A stretch of DNA of 64,000 nt from Allobosea sp. (GTDB lineage Bacteria; Pseudomonadota; Alphaproteobacteria; Rhizobiales; Beijerinckiaceae), in NCBI RefSeq assembly GCF_030695125.1, contig NZ_JAUYTP010000068.1, forward strand, positions 240,955 through 304,954, read 5' to 3'. The translations under genes were made by a program, and so were the position numbers. A model generated the notes under the pieces. It was not told the origin of the DNA. It was given only the letters and a program-made list of their open reading frames with translations, and ran no database searches. Each line of letters starts with the position of its first letter. Within the stretch, counting starts at the first letter, position 1. This document shows positions 17,581-25,911 of the stretch, one piece after another.

Positions 17581-17801
17581 GGGGTCGCCTCCGGCGCACC
17601 CGGCCGGAACACCGGGGCGAGTTCGAGCGAGGCCTCGTCGAGCGGCGCGGCGCCGACGATCTCGGCCATGCCATGAGCGATGGTCAGGAACTGCAGCACC
17701 ACAGGCCGCTGCGCATCCGTGATGGTCAGCCCCAGCACCGGGGCCATCGCGTCGCAATGGCGCGCGGCGTCGAACGCCGTCTTGGGGTGGGTCTCGCTCA
17801 C
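17577..17801 (-). CDS. atzG: AtzG-like small subunit (DUF4089)
   Basis: A 74-residue protein of the DUF4089 kind (YCDAM-like RHCDAMAPVLGLTITDAQRPVVLQFLTIAHGMAEIV, then ELAPVFRPG). AtzG is a GatC-like partner that stabilises and completes AtzE. GTG 17801 overlaps the upstream hydrolase stop by 4 bases and has GGGAG ahead of it. The gene in turn overlaps atzE by 4 bases, so the three are translationally coupled. A longer start at 17816 is possible but loses the overlap pattern. Confidence 0.83.
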   Translation of the reverse strand: MSETHPKTAFDAARHCDAMAPVLGLTITDAQRPVVLQFLTIAHGMAEIVGAAPLDEASLELAPVFRPGAPEATP

Positions 17802-18523
17802 GCCGCCGGCTCCCATCGATCTTCGGCCTGCTGCAGCGGGGATTCGGCTGTCGCCCCGGAGAGCGCGGCCAGCACCTCCGTCGTCGTCGAAACCCAGCCG
17901 AAGATTCCGCCCTGGGCCGCGATCATGCGTAAGCCCACCTCGTGGAACTCCGGGAAATAGGAGGCGCAGGCATCGCCCAGCACGAGGCAGCGATAGCCCC
18001 GGTCGTTCGCCTCGCGCACCGTGGTGTGGACGCAGACCTCGGTGGTGACGCCGGTCACCATCAGCGTCTCGATGCCGCGATTGCGCAGCATCAGCTCGAG
18101 ATCGGTCTGGTAGAAGGCACCCTTGCCCGGCTTGTCGATCACCGGCTCGCCGGGCAGCGGCGCCAGCGCGGGAATGATCTCGTGCCCGGCCTCGCCGCGG
18201 ATCAGGATGCGCCCCATCGGCCCGCTAGCGCCGATGCGCTTTTCGGCCGGGCCGCGCTGGACCTTGGCTGGCGGCGCGTCGGCGAGGTCGGGCCGGTGGC
18301 CCTCGCGGGTGTGGATCACCAGCATACCGGCCGCCCGCGCCGCAGCCAGGATCGCCCGGCAGGGCTCGACCGCCGCCATCAGAAGCGAGACGTCGTTGCC
18401 GAGCGCAGCGCCGAAGCCGCCGGGATCGAGGAAGTCCCGCTGCATGTCGATGATGATCAGCGCGGTGCGCGCCATGTCGACGCCGAGCGGGTGGGGCCGG
18501 GCAGGAATTTCGATGCGGCTCAT
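17798..18523 (-). CDS. Biuret hydrolase-like cysteine hydrolase (isochorismatase superfamily)
   Basis: A 241-residue cysteine hydrolase with triad D26 (ALIIIDMQRDF), K134 (DKPGKGAF) and C164 (VTGVTTEVCVHTT). The stretch VIHTREGHRPDLAD and the RGEAGHEIIP, DKPGKG and VREANDRGY blocks closely resemble rhizobial biuret hydrolase BiuH, which turns biuret into allophanate and ammonia. Ureidoacrylate hydrolase RutB is the main alternative. Its coupling to atzG-atzE and the divergent atzF favour biuret or a related ureide. It is first in its operon. Confidence 0.8.
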   Translation of the reverse strand: MSRIEIPARPHPLGVDMARTALIIIDMQRDFLDPGGFGAALGNDVSLLMAAVEPCRAILAAARAAGMLVIHTREGHRPDLADAPPAKVQRGPAEKRIGASGPMGRILIRGEAGHEIIPALAPLPGEPVIDKPGKGAFYQTDLELMLRNRGIETLMVTGVTTEVCVHTTVREANDRGYRCLVLGDACASYFPEFHEVGLRMIAAQGGIFGWVSTTTEVLAALSGATAESPLQQAEDRWEPAA

Positions 18524-18727
18524 GGTGCAGCGCCCCCTGATCGCGGATCAGCGGAACGGGCTTTGCAAGGCCTGTGCCTGACAGCGAGTCAGCACCAGGG
18601 GCGGAATCAGATCATGAGAAGCGCAGCCGAACCCATTGCCGGAACGGTGAAATTCCGGCGATCCGAAATCTGAGCCGAAACGGCCTCGGCCCGCCGCATT
18701 CGACAAAGCAGCGGACGAGCGCGCTCG

Positions 18728-18748
18728 TTGCATAATCCTTGCATGCAA
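18728..18748. promoter_or_regulatory. Candidate operator between biuret hydrolase and allophanate hydrolase genes
   Basis: In the 271-base divergent region lies a perfect 10-base palindrome TTGCATGCAA (18739-18748), and a second TTGCAT begins 11 bases earlier (18728), about one helical turn away. A closely similar TTGTATGCAT lies before the transporter operon at 27643. GntR regulators of the FCD class often bind short palindromes of this sort, and such a regulator is encoded at 20.7-21.4 kb. Confidence 0.4.
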
Positions 18749-18794
18749 CTCCTTGAGTTTTGCCTAATCGATAGGCGCTGCGAAAGAGAGCCCC

Positions 18795-20591
18795 GTGACG
18801 ACCCTGACCAGCCTGCTCGCCACCCATCTCGATGGCAGCGCCACCATCCCGCAGACCATCGCCGCCTGCTATGCCCGCCACCGCGTCCATGGCGACGCGG
18901 CGATCTTCATCACGCTTCGGCCCGAAGCCGAGGTGCTGGCGGAGGCTGAGGCTCTGCAGGCGGAGGGACCGCGCGGCCGTGCGCTCTGGGGCATCCCCGT
19001 CGCGGTGAAGGACAACATCGACGTCGCCGGCCTGCCTACGACGGCCGCCTGCCCCGCCTTCGCCTATAAGCCGGAACGCGACGCAACCGTCGTCGCGCGG
19101 CTGCGGGCGGCCGGTGCCATCGTCATCGGCAAGACCAATCTCGACCAGTTCGCCACCGGCCTGAACGGCTCCCGCTCGCCCTATGGCGTACCGCGCAATG
19201 CCCTGCGTGCCGATCTCGTTCCCGGCGGCTCCAGCTCCGGCTCAGCCAGCGCGGTCGCCGCCGGCATCGTTCCGGTGGCGCTGGGCACCGACACGGCCGG
19301 CTCGGGCCGCGTGCCGGCGGGCTTGCAGAACCTCGTCGGCCTCAAGCCCAGCCTCGGGCTGGTTTCGACGGCGGGCGTCGTGCCGGCCTGCCGTACACTG
19401 GACTGCGTCTCCGTCTTTGCCCTGACCGTCGCGGATGCCTGGGCCGTTCTGTCCGTTGCCGCAGGCCCCGACGCGGGCGATCCCTGGTCCCGCGCCCTGC
19501 CGCTGGGCCGGCCAGGCGCGGTGCCACCAAAGCTCAGGATCGCCGTGCCCCGCCCGGAGGATCTCGACGTTGCAGGCGATGCCGCGGCGGCTGCGAGCTT
19601 CGCCGCCTCGGTCGAGCGCGCCAAGACCCTCGGCGCCGAGATCGTTCCGCTCGACATGGCTCCGTTCTACGAGACCGCCCGCCTGCTCTATGAGGGCCCC
19701 TGGGTCGCCGAGCGCTATCTGACGATCCGCGACCTCCTGGCGAAGGACCCCGAGGCGATCCTGCCCGTGATCCGCCAGGTCGTCGCGGAGCGGCCCCTGC
19801 CCGACGCGGCCGAGACCTTCGCCGCACGTTACCGCGTCGCCGAACTCGCGCTGGTGGCCAAGGCGGCGATGAAGGGCATCGACGCGCTGATGGTGCCGAC
19901 AGCGCCGCGCCCGGTAACGCTGGCCGAGATGGCCGCCGACCCCGTCGGGGCCAATTCGCTGCTCGGGCGCTACACCAATTTCGTCAACCTGCTCGATCTC
20001 TGCGCGCTGGCCATCCCCGCCAGCCTGACCGCCGACGGCACGGCGGCGGGCGTGACCCTGATCGCCCCGGCCGGGCACGATGCCGTGCTCGCCGGCATCG
20101 GACAGACGCTGCATGCCGCCGCTGGGCTGCCGCTGGGCGCGACCGGCCTGCCTCATCCCGCCATGACACCCGCGCCGGTTCGAGCCGCGCCCGACGCCAT
20201 CGAGATCGCCGTCGTCGGCGCGCATCTCTCCGGCATGCCGCTGAACCGCGAACTGACCGATCGGGGCGCCAGCTTCCTGCGCGCCACCACCACCACCGCC
20301 GACTACCGCCTCTTCGCCCTGCCGGGCGGCCCGCCGGCCCGTCCGGGGCTGATCCGTGTCGCGGCGGGCGGCGCCGCCATCGCACTCGAGGTCTGGTCCC
20401 TGCCGGCGGAGGGTTTCGGCCGCTTCGTCTCCGGCATCCCCTCCCCGCTCGGCATCGGCACGCTGGCGCTGGCCGACGGCACGAGCGTCAAGGGCTTCCT
20501 CTGCGAGACCATGGCCACGGACGGCGCCCGCGACGTGACGGACTATGGCGGCTGGCGGGCCTTCGTGGCGGCGCAGGCGAAGGCGGGGTGA
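18795..20591 (+). CDS. atzF: Allophanate hydrolase AtzF
   Basis: A 598-residue enzyme that splits allophanate to ammonia and CO2. The N-terminal amidase domain has K72 (GIPVAVKDNID), the cis-Ser in VPGGSSSGSAS and nucleophile S170 (GTDTAGSGRVPAG). A separate C-terminal domain (about 465-598; AVVGAHLSGMPLNREL onwards) is the decarboxylating module found in AtzF. It starts with GTG at 18795 after AGAGAG. It is divergent from the biuret hydrolase operon. No biotin-dependent urea carboxylase is present, which argues for biuret-type substrates over urea. Confidence 0.9.
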   Translation: MTTLTSLLATHLDGSATIPQTIAACYARHRVHGDAAIFITLRPEAEVLAEAEALQAEGPRGRALWGIPVAVKDNIDVAGLPTTAACPAFAYKPERDATVVARLRAAGAIVIGKTNLDQFATGLNGSRSPYGVPRNALRADLVPGGSSSGSASAVAAGIVPVALGTDTAGSGRVPAGLQNLVGLKPSLGLVSTAGVVPACRTLDCVSVFALTVADAWAVLSVAAGPDAGDPWSRALPLGRPGAVPPKLRIAVPRPEDLDVAGDAAAAASFAASVERAKTLGAEIVPLDMAPFYETARLLYEGPWVAERYLTIRDLLAKDPEAILPVIRQVVAERPLPDAAETFAARYRVAELALVAKAAMKGIDALMVPTAPRPVTLAEMAADPVGANSLLGRYTNFVNLLDLCALAIPASLTADGTAAGVTLIAPAGHDAVLAGIGQTLHAAAGLPLGATGLPHPAMTPAPVRAAPDAIEIAVVGAHLSGMPLNRELTDRGASFLRATTTTADYRLFALPGGPPARPGLIRVAAGGAAIALEVWSLPAEGFGRFVSGIPSPLGIGTLALADGTSVKGFLCETMATDGARDVTDYGGWRAFVAAQAKAG

Positions 20592-20625
20592 TTGTCTTGG
20601 CGGTCGCCGCGCAAGCCCCTCGCCG

Positions 20626-20693
20626 TCATCCCGGGCTTGCCCCGGGATCCATCAGAGGCCTCCGGAGTTCCACTTCGCTACGTCCGGGATGAC
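20626..20693. repeat. Dispersed palindromic intergenic repeat (GTCATCCCGGG type)
   Basis: A 68-base element with ends GTCATCCCGGG and GTCCGGGATGAC in inverted orientation, between the convergent atzF and GntR genes. It may fold as an mRNA 3' stem for both. Confidence 0.7.
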
Positions 20694-20725
20694 GCCACGT
20701 TTTAGCAACCGCCTGCGGCCTGCCC

Positions 20726-21412
20726 TCACCGCGTCTCCGCATAGCTCCTGAACGCATCCCTGACGATCCCGATATGGGCGCGCATCGCCTCGCTTGCGCC
20801 TGGCTGGTCGCCGCGCAGGATCGCCTGCACGATCAGGTCGTGCTCGCGATAGGAGCCGCCCAGACGCCCCGTGGCGCGGAACTGCGCCCGGCGAAACGGC
20901 GCCACGCGGATGCGCGTCATCAGGGTCAGTTCGGCGAGATAGCTGTTATGCGAGCCGGCATAGATCGCAGCGTGAAAGGCCTCGTTCTTCTCGTGATAGC
21001 TCGCAGGGTCGCCCTCATGGACGAGGAGACGCAGCGCCTCGTGCAGGGCTTCCAGCGCCCGCCGCTCGGGCACGGTCATGTTGCGGGCGGCGAGCCCGGC
21101 GCAGAGCGCCTCCAGCTCCGCCATCGCCTCGAACATGTCGTTCAGCTGGCTCGGCGTCGGCAGCGCCACCACCGCGCCGCGATGCGGCCTGACGCTGACC
21201 AGCCCCGAGGCCGAGAGCTGGCGGATCGCCTCGCGCACCGGCGTGCGCGACACGCCAAAGCGGGTCGCGATCTCCTGTTCGTCCAGCGGCGTCCCTGGCT
21301 CGAGCTGTCCGGAGACGATCGCATCGGAGAGCTGCAGCCGCAGCGCCTCGGTGCGCGTCACCGGCGCCGTGGCGGGCCTTAGCGTTCGGACGGGAGCGGA
21401 ACCTGGCTGCAT
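20726..21412 (-). CDS. GntR family regulator, FCD class
   Basis: A 228-residue regulator. The N-terminal winged helix spans about 20-85 (GTPLDEQEIATRFGVSRTPVREAIRQL), and the C-terminal all-helical FCD ligand domain follows, with metal-site-like Asp and His residues in YHEKNEAFHAAIY and YREHDLIVQAI. ATG 21412 is chosen since upstream residues are Arg/Pro-rich non-homologous sequence. It is the last gene of the transporter-atzH operon and probably controls it and the divergent biuH/atzF promoters; the TTGYATGCAW sites are candidate targets. Confidence 0.88.
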   Translation of the reverse strand: MQPGSAPVRTLRPATAPVTRTEALRLQLSDAIVSGQLEPGTPLDEQEIATRFGVSRTPVREAIRQLSASGLVSVRPHRGAVVALPTPSQLNDMFEAMAELEALCAGLAARNMTVPERRALEALHEALRLLVHEGDPASYHEKNEAFHAAIYAGSHNSYLAELTLMTRIRVAPFRRAQFRATGRLGGSYREHDLIVQAILRGDQPGASEAMRAHIGIVRDAFRSYAETR

Positions 21413-21482
21413 GACCCTGTCGCCGTCGGAGGAAGGTGGTGCGGGAGGAGCAAGGGAGTGCGCGGTCTCCCGCAGCCGCCGC

Positions 21483-21863
21483 TTACTCGACGATGGCACT
21501 GACATGGGCGGCGACGACGCGCCAGCCCTCGGGGAATTTGACCCAGGTCTGGCTCTGGCGGCCGATCTTGCCCGCCATGCTCTCGCGCCGGAACAGCGTG
21601 TTGGCCGTGGCGAAGGCATCGCCATAGGTGGTGATGACGGTGCGCTCGATCGTGCGCTTCAGCCCGGCGGACGGGCGCGCCGCCCGGAACGCCGCAATCT
21701 CGCCGAAACCGTAGAGATTTTCGCCGATGCCATAGCGGATCGTCTCGGGCGCATCCTTGAAGCAGGCGTCCAGCACCGCGACGTCGTTCTCGTTCAGCGC
21801 CTTCTCATAGACCATGAAGGCGGCCTCGACTTCGGCGACGACGGCGGGATCGTTGAGGATCAT
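21483..21863 (-). CDS. atzH: AtzH-like 1,3-dicarboxyurea decarboxylase (DUF3225)
   Basis: A 126-residue SnoaL/NTF2-fold protein of DUF3225, matching AtzH and HpxZ (VEAAFMVYEKALNENDVAVLD, ETIRYGIGENLYGFGEI, SQTWVKFPEGWRVVAAHVS). AtzH takes the 1,3-dicarboxyurea made by AtzEG to allophanate, preventing a dead end; HpxZ is the oxalurate-pathway relative. ATG 21863 has GGAG upstream. It lies in the transporter operon, not beside atzE, yet completes the same pathway. A palindromic repeat separates it from the ATPase gene. Confidence 0.84.
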   Translation of the reverse strand: MILNDPAVVAEVEAAFMVYEKALNENDVAVLDACFKDAPETIRYGIGENLYGFGEIAAFRAARPSAGLKRTIERTVITTYGDAFATANTLFRRESMAGKIGRQSQTWVKFPEGWRVVAAHVSAIVE

Positions 21864-21881
21864 AGTGTTCTCCAAGCTCTT

Positions 21882-21998
21882 GTCATTCCGGGGCTTCGCG
21901 AAAGCGAAGAACCCGGAACCCACGACCGGGTGAGACAACAGGCGTAAGAGCCCGGTCGTGGGTTCCGGGTTCGCGGCTGCGCCACGCCCCGGAATGAC
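21882..21998. repeat. Dispersed palindromic intergenic repeat (GTCATTCCGGGG type)
   Basis: A 117-base element with ends GTCATTCCGGGG and CCCCGGAATGAC and an inner inverted pair GAACCCACGACCGGG / CCCGGTCGTGGGTTC. It occupies nearly the whole gap between the ATPase gene and atzH, and is nearly the same as the copy at 23.7 kb. Confidence 0.85.
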
Positions 21999-22005
21999 AT
22001 TCGTT

Positions 22006-23709
22006 TCACGCCGGCGGGTGGGGAATCGCCGTCAGCAGTTCCTTGGTATAGTCCGCCTTCGGGTCGCCGAGCACCTCCTCGGCCGTGCCCTGCTCGACGA
22101 TGGCGCCGGTCTTCATCACGATCACCCGGTCGCAGAGCAGGCGCACGACGTTGAGATCATGCGAGACGAAGAGGTAGCTCATCCCGAGCCGCTCCTTCAG
22201 CTCCTGCAGCAGGTTGAGCACCACCGCCTGGACCGAGACGTCGAGCGCTGCCGTCGGCTCGTCGAGGATGACGAGATCGGGGTCGAGCGCGATGGCGCGG
22301 GCGATGCCGACACGCGCCTTCTGCCCGCCCGAGAGCTGGTGCGGGAAGCGGTCGATCAGCTCGACCGGCAGCCCGACCAGCCGCGCCAGTTCCTCGCAGC
22401 GCGCCCGCAGGGCGTCGCGCCCCGAAATTCCGCCCATCCGCAGGATCGGATCGGCGATGGCGCGTTCCGCCGTGAAGCGCGGATTGAGGCTGTCGGTCGG
22501 ATCCTGGAAGACCATCTGGATGCGCCGGCGATGCGCGGAGGCCGCGAACTGCTTGGCGGGAATCGCCCCGATATCCGTGCCGTCGAACAGGATCGAGCCG
22601 CTGGTCTTGTCGATCAACCTCGTGATCATCATCGAGGTCGTCGACTTGCCGCAACCGGATTCGCCGACGAGCCCGAGGGTCTCGCCCTTGGCCACGCTGA
22701 AGCTGATGCCGTCGACGGCGCGGAACGGGGCTTTCGGCGCCTCCGCCTTGCCCATCAGCTTCGCGAAGAGCGAGCCGCCCTGCGGCCGCGGGTACTCCTT
22801 CACCAGGTTCTCGACCCGCATCAGCGGAGCGGCATCGGGCGCCGGCGCGGCCTTGGGAGCGACCGGCTGTGCGGCCGGTCCCTTCTGCGCCTCCGGCAGC
22901 AGGTCGCGCAGGCTCATGCCGATGCGCGGCGTCGCCTGCATCAGCTTGCGGGTATAGGCGTGCTGGGGATTGCGGAAGATCTCGCTGGCTTGCGCCGTCT
23001 CGACGACGTTGCCCTTCTCCATCACCACGACCTTGTCGCAATAGGCCGCCGCCAGCCCGAGATCATGGGTGATCAGGATGGTCGACATGCCGCGCTCGCG
23101 CGTGAGCTCGACGATCAGGTCCATCACCGCCTTCTGGGTGGTGACGTCGAGGCCCGTGGTCGGTTCGTCGGCGATCAGCAGCTGCGGCTGGCAGGCGAGC
23201 GCGAGCGCGATCACGACACGCTGGCACATGCCGCCCGACAGCTCGAACGGATAGGCGTCGTAGCGCTCCTCCGGCCGCGCGATCCTGACCTTGGCCAGCG
23301 CCTCGATCGCCTTTTCCCTGGCCGTCGCCCGCGTCGCCTGGACATGCTCGAGCAGCACGTCCTCGATCTGCTTGCCGACCTTGCGGATCGGGTTCAGCGC
23401 CGCGCGCGGGTTCTGGAAGATCATCGAGATCTCGCGCCCGCGCAGGTCGCGCATCTGCGCTTCGCTGGCAGCCACGAGGTCGACGCCGGAAAACGAGATC
23501 GAGCCCTCCGCGACCCTGCCGGCGCGGTCCAGGATGCGCACCACGGCATAGGAGGTCACCGACTTGCCGGAGCCGGATTCGCCGACGATCGCCACCGTCT
23601 CGCCCTTGGCGACGCTGACATCGATCGCCTTGACTGCCTGCACCGTGCCCCGGCGCGTGGCGAACTCGACGGTGAGGTTCTTGATGTCGAGGAGCGGGGG
23701 CGACGTCAT
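22006..23709 (-). CDS. Fused double ATPase of a dipeptide/nickel-type ABC transporter
   Basis: A 567-residue protein joining the equivalents of DppD and DppF. The first cassette (about 1-275) has Walker A GESGSGKS, signature LSGGMCQRV and Walker [13 protein letters not shown]. The second (about 290-567) has [22 protein letters not shown] and [12 protein letters not shown]. Each cassette ends with the oligopeptide-family C-terminal extension ([20 protein letters not shown]). It powers the two permeases encoded just upstream. It is the only ABC ATPase gene in the window. Confidence 0.93.
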   Translation of the reverse strand: MTSPPLLDIKNLTVEFATRRGTVQAVKAIDVSVAKGETVAIVGESGSGKSVTSYAVVRILDRAGRVAEGSISFSGVDLVAASEAQMRDLRGREISMIFQNPRAALNPIRKVGKQIEDVLLEHVQATRATAREKAIEALAKVRIARPEERYDAYPFELSGGMCQRVVIALALACQPQLLIADEPTTGLDVTTQKAVMDLIVELTRERGMSTILITHDLGLAAAYCDKVVVMEKGNVVETAQASEIFRNPQHAYTRKLMQATPRIGMSLRDLLPEAQKGPAAQPVAPKAAPAPDAAPLMRVENLVKEYPRPQGGSLFAKLMGKAEAPKAPFRAVDGISFSVAKGETLGLVGESGCGKSTTSMMITRLIDKTSGSILFDGTDIGAIPAKQFAASAHRRRIQMVFQDPTDSLNPRFTAERAIADPILRMGGISGRDALRARCEELARLVGLPVELIDRFPHQLSGGQKARVGIARAIALDPDLVILDEPTAALDVSVQAVVLNLLQELKERLGMSYLFVSHDLNVVRLLCDRVIVMKTGAIVEQGTAEEVLGDPKADYTKELLTAIPHPPA

Positions 23710-23723
23710 CGAATGCTTCCCCT

Positions 23724-23846
23724 GTCATTCCGGGGCTCGCGCAGCGAAAACCCGGAACCCACGACCGGGTGAGCGCTAGCGATCGAACAGAACGTGCCCC
23801 TGCCCGTGGGTTCCGGGTTCGCGGCTTCGCCGCGCCCCGGAATGAC
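23724..23846. repeat. Dispersed palindromic intergenic repeat (GTCATTCCGGGG type)
   Basis: A 123-base element with ends GTCATTCCGGGG and CCCCGGAATGAC, inserted between the permease and ATPase genes of one operon. The inner part has CCCGGAACCCACG / CGTGGGTTCCGGG. It could modulate expression of the ATPase by forming a hairpin in the mRNA. Confidence 0.85.
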
Positions 23847-23866
23847 AGCGGTGGTTCCGCTCATCC

Positions 23867-24775
23867 TCAATTCCTCCGCTGCGGATCGACGAGGTCGCGC
23901 ACGCCGTCGCCGAGCAGGTTGAAGCAGAACACCGCCGTCATCAGCGCCAGTCCGGGGAAGAAGGCGATCCACCATTCGCCCGATACGATGAAGCTCGCCC
24001 CCTCCGCGACCATGATCCCCCATTCCGGGGTCGGCGGGCGCACGCCGAGCCCGATGAAGGAGAGGCCCGCCGCGTTCAGGATGGCGTAGCCCATGGTCAG
24101 CGACATCTGCACCGCCATGATCGGCATGATGTTGGGCACGATCTGCGTCAGCAGCAGGCGCCAGTCGGAATTGCCGGAGAGGCGCGCAGCCTGGACGAAG
24201 CCGGCCTCGCGGCGCACGTTGGCCTCGGCCCGGGCGACGCGGGCATAGAGCGGGAAATTGATGATCGCGGTGGCGATGACGATGTTGGTGACGCTGTTGC
24301 CGAGCGCAGCCACGATGCCCATCGCCAGCACGAAGAGCGGGAAGGCCATGATCGTATCGGCGAGGCGCCCGACGACCTTGTCGACCCAGCCGCCATAGAA
24401 GCCGGCCATGACGCCGGCCAGCCCGCCCATCGCGAAGACGAGCGCCACCGAACAGACCGCGATGGCGAAGTCGAGCCGCGTCGCCACGATCACCCGGCTG
24501 AAGATATCGCGCCCGAGCTGGTCGGTGCCGAACCAGTGCCGCGCGCTGGGCGCCTGCAAAGCGGAGTTGGTGTTGCTGGCGAGCGGATCATAGGGGACGA
24601 GCGAAGGCCCGAAGATCGCGGCAAACAGGATCAGCGCGAAGAGCCCGAAGGCCAGCCCCGTCACCGGGTTCTCGGAGACGATGTGGCGGGCATGCGCCAG
24701 CAGGCTGGTCGAGGGTGGCGCCTCGAAGCGCAGCGCCGGCGCGGCGGTGGGATCGATCTTGGTCATGTCGTTCAT
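23867..24775 (-). CDS. ABC transporter permease, DppC type
   Basis: A 302-residue inner-membrane permease with the N-terminal OppC-type segment (SENPVTGLAFGLFALILFAAIFGP), the FGTDQLGRDIFSRVI motif, and the EAA-loop region EAGFVQAARLSGNSDWRLLLTQIVPN. It ends in LGDGVRDLVDPQ, typical of DppC/OppC. It follows the DppB-type gene by 4 bases. The substrate is inferred from neighbours to be a small nitrogen-rich molecule or short peptide. Confidence 0.92.
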   Translation of the reverse strand: MNDMTKIDPTAAPALRFEAPPSTSLLAHARHIVSENPVTGLAFGLFALILFAAIFGPSLVPYDPLASNTNSALQAPSARHWFGTDQLGRDIFSRVIVATRLDFAIAVCSVALVFAMGGLAGVMAGFYGGWVDKVVGRLADTIMAFPLFVLAMGIVAALGNSVTNIVIATAIINFPLYARVARAEANVRREAGFVQAARLSGNSDWRLLLTQIVPNIMPIMAVQMSLTMGYAILNAAGLSFIGLGVRPPTPEWGIMVAEGASFIVSGEWWIAFFPGLALMTAVFCFNLLGDGVRDLVDPQRRN

Positions 24776-24779
24776 GCCC

Positions 24780-25793
24780 TCAGCCCTCCAGCCGGACCCG
24801 GGGATCGATGACGCCGTAGAGCACGTCGATCATCAGGTTCAGCGCGACGTAGAGGATCGCCATCGTCAGGACGAAGCCCTGGATCGGGGCATAGTCGGAG
24901 GCGATCAGCGCCTCGACCGCATAGGAGCCGACGCCAGGCCAGGCGAAGACCTTCTCGACCAGCACATTGGCGCCGAGCAGGAAGGAGAACACCATGCCCA
25001 GCGTGGTGACGACCGGCAGCATCGCGTTGCGGAAGGCATAGGTGCCGATGACCTTGCGGCTGGAGAGCCCGCTGGCTCGCGCGGTCCGCACGAAATCGGC
25101 CCCGAGCACGGCGAGCATCGAGGCCCTCGTCATCCGCGTGATCGGGGCGAGCGAGAAGATCGCCAGCGTGATCGCCGGCAGCGCGATCTGGGCGAGCGTG
25201 GCGCGGAAGGTCGCGCCATCCCGCGCCAGCAGTGAATCCACCAGGTAGAGCCCGGTGATGCGGGCGGGCTCCGAGGCGAAGACGTCGAGCCGCCCCAGCG
25301 GCGCCGGCGCCCAGCCCAGGATGAAGTAGAACACATAGACCAGCAGCAGCCCGGTGAAGAACACCGGCAGCGAAACGCCCGCCGTCGCCACGATGCGGCA
25401 GAGATGGTCGATCCACGACCCCTGGCGGACGGCGGCGAGCACGCCGAGCGGGAGCGCCACCGACATCGCCAGCAAGAGCCCCGCCAGCGTCAGTTCGGCC
25501 GAGGCCGGCAGCCGCGCCGCGAGATCGGCCGTCACCGGCTGCCCGGTGGTCAGCGACATGCCGAGATCGCCCTTCACCAGCGCGGTGACATAGGAGACGA
25601 ACTGCACCGGCAGGGGCTGGTCGAGCCCGAGCTTGCTGCGGATCTCGATGATCGCCTCCGGCGAGGCGGCCGGGCCGGCGAAATAGGCCGCCGTATCGCC
25701 CGGCAGCACCCGCGTCAGCAGGAAGGTGACGATGATGACGCCGATCACCGAGGGGATCGTCGTCATCAGGCGCTGGCCGATCAGGCGAAGCAT
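24780..25793 (-). CDS. ABC transporter permease, DppB type
   Basis: A 337-residue permease starting with LRLIGQRLMTTIPSVIGVIIVTFLL, the usual DppB/OppB first helix. The family motif GLDQPLPVQFVSY and the EAA-loop FVRTARASGLSSRKVIGTYAFRNAMLP follow. It pairs with the DppC-type permease to form the channel. It lies downstream of the binding protein gene, with a palindromic repeat in the gap. Confidence 0.92.
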   Translation of the reverse strand: MLRLIGQRLMTTIPSVIGVIIVTFLLTRVLPGDTAAYFAGPAASPEAIIEIRSKLGLDQPLPVQFVSYVTALVKGDLGMSLTTGQPVTADLAARLPASAELTLAGLLLAMSVALPLGVLAAVRQGSWIDHLCRIVATAGVSLPVFFTGLLLVYVFYFILGWAPAPLGRLDVFASEPARITGLYLVDSLLARDGATFRATLAQIALPAITLAIFSLAPITRMTRASMLAVLGADFVRTARASGLSSRKVIGTYAFRNAMLPVVTTLGMVFSFLLGANVLVEKVFAWPGVGSYAVEALIASDYAPIQGFVLTMAILYVALNLMIDVLYGVIDPRVRLEG

Positions 25794-25825
25794 GGCTGGT
25801 TCTCCTACGTGGCGTCAGCTTCGCC

Positions 25826-25901
25826 GTCATTCTCGGGCGGAGCGGAGCAAAGACCCGAGAATCTCGGGCAGGAGATGCTCGGGTCTTCGCCCGAGCATGA
25901 C
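25826..25901. repeat. Dispersed palindromic intergenic repeat (GTCATTCTCGGG type)
   Basis: A 76-base element with ends GTCATTCTCGGGC and GCCCGAGCATGAC between the binding protein and first permease genes. A strong stem just after a binding protein gene could raise its expression over the downstream membrane genes. Confidence 0.8.
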
Positions 25902-25911
25902 GTTCCTCGGC

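Noticed and set aside
21958..23772. A 604-codon plus-strand open frame
   Set aside because: It lies antisense to the fused ABC ATPase, whose Walker and signature motifs are complete on the minus strand.
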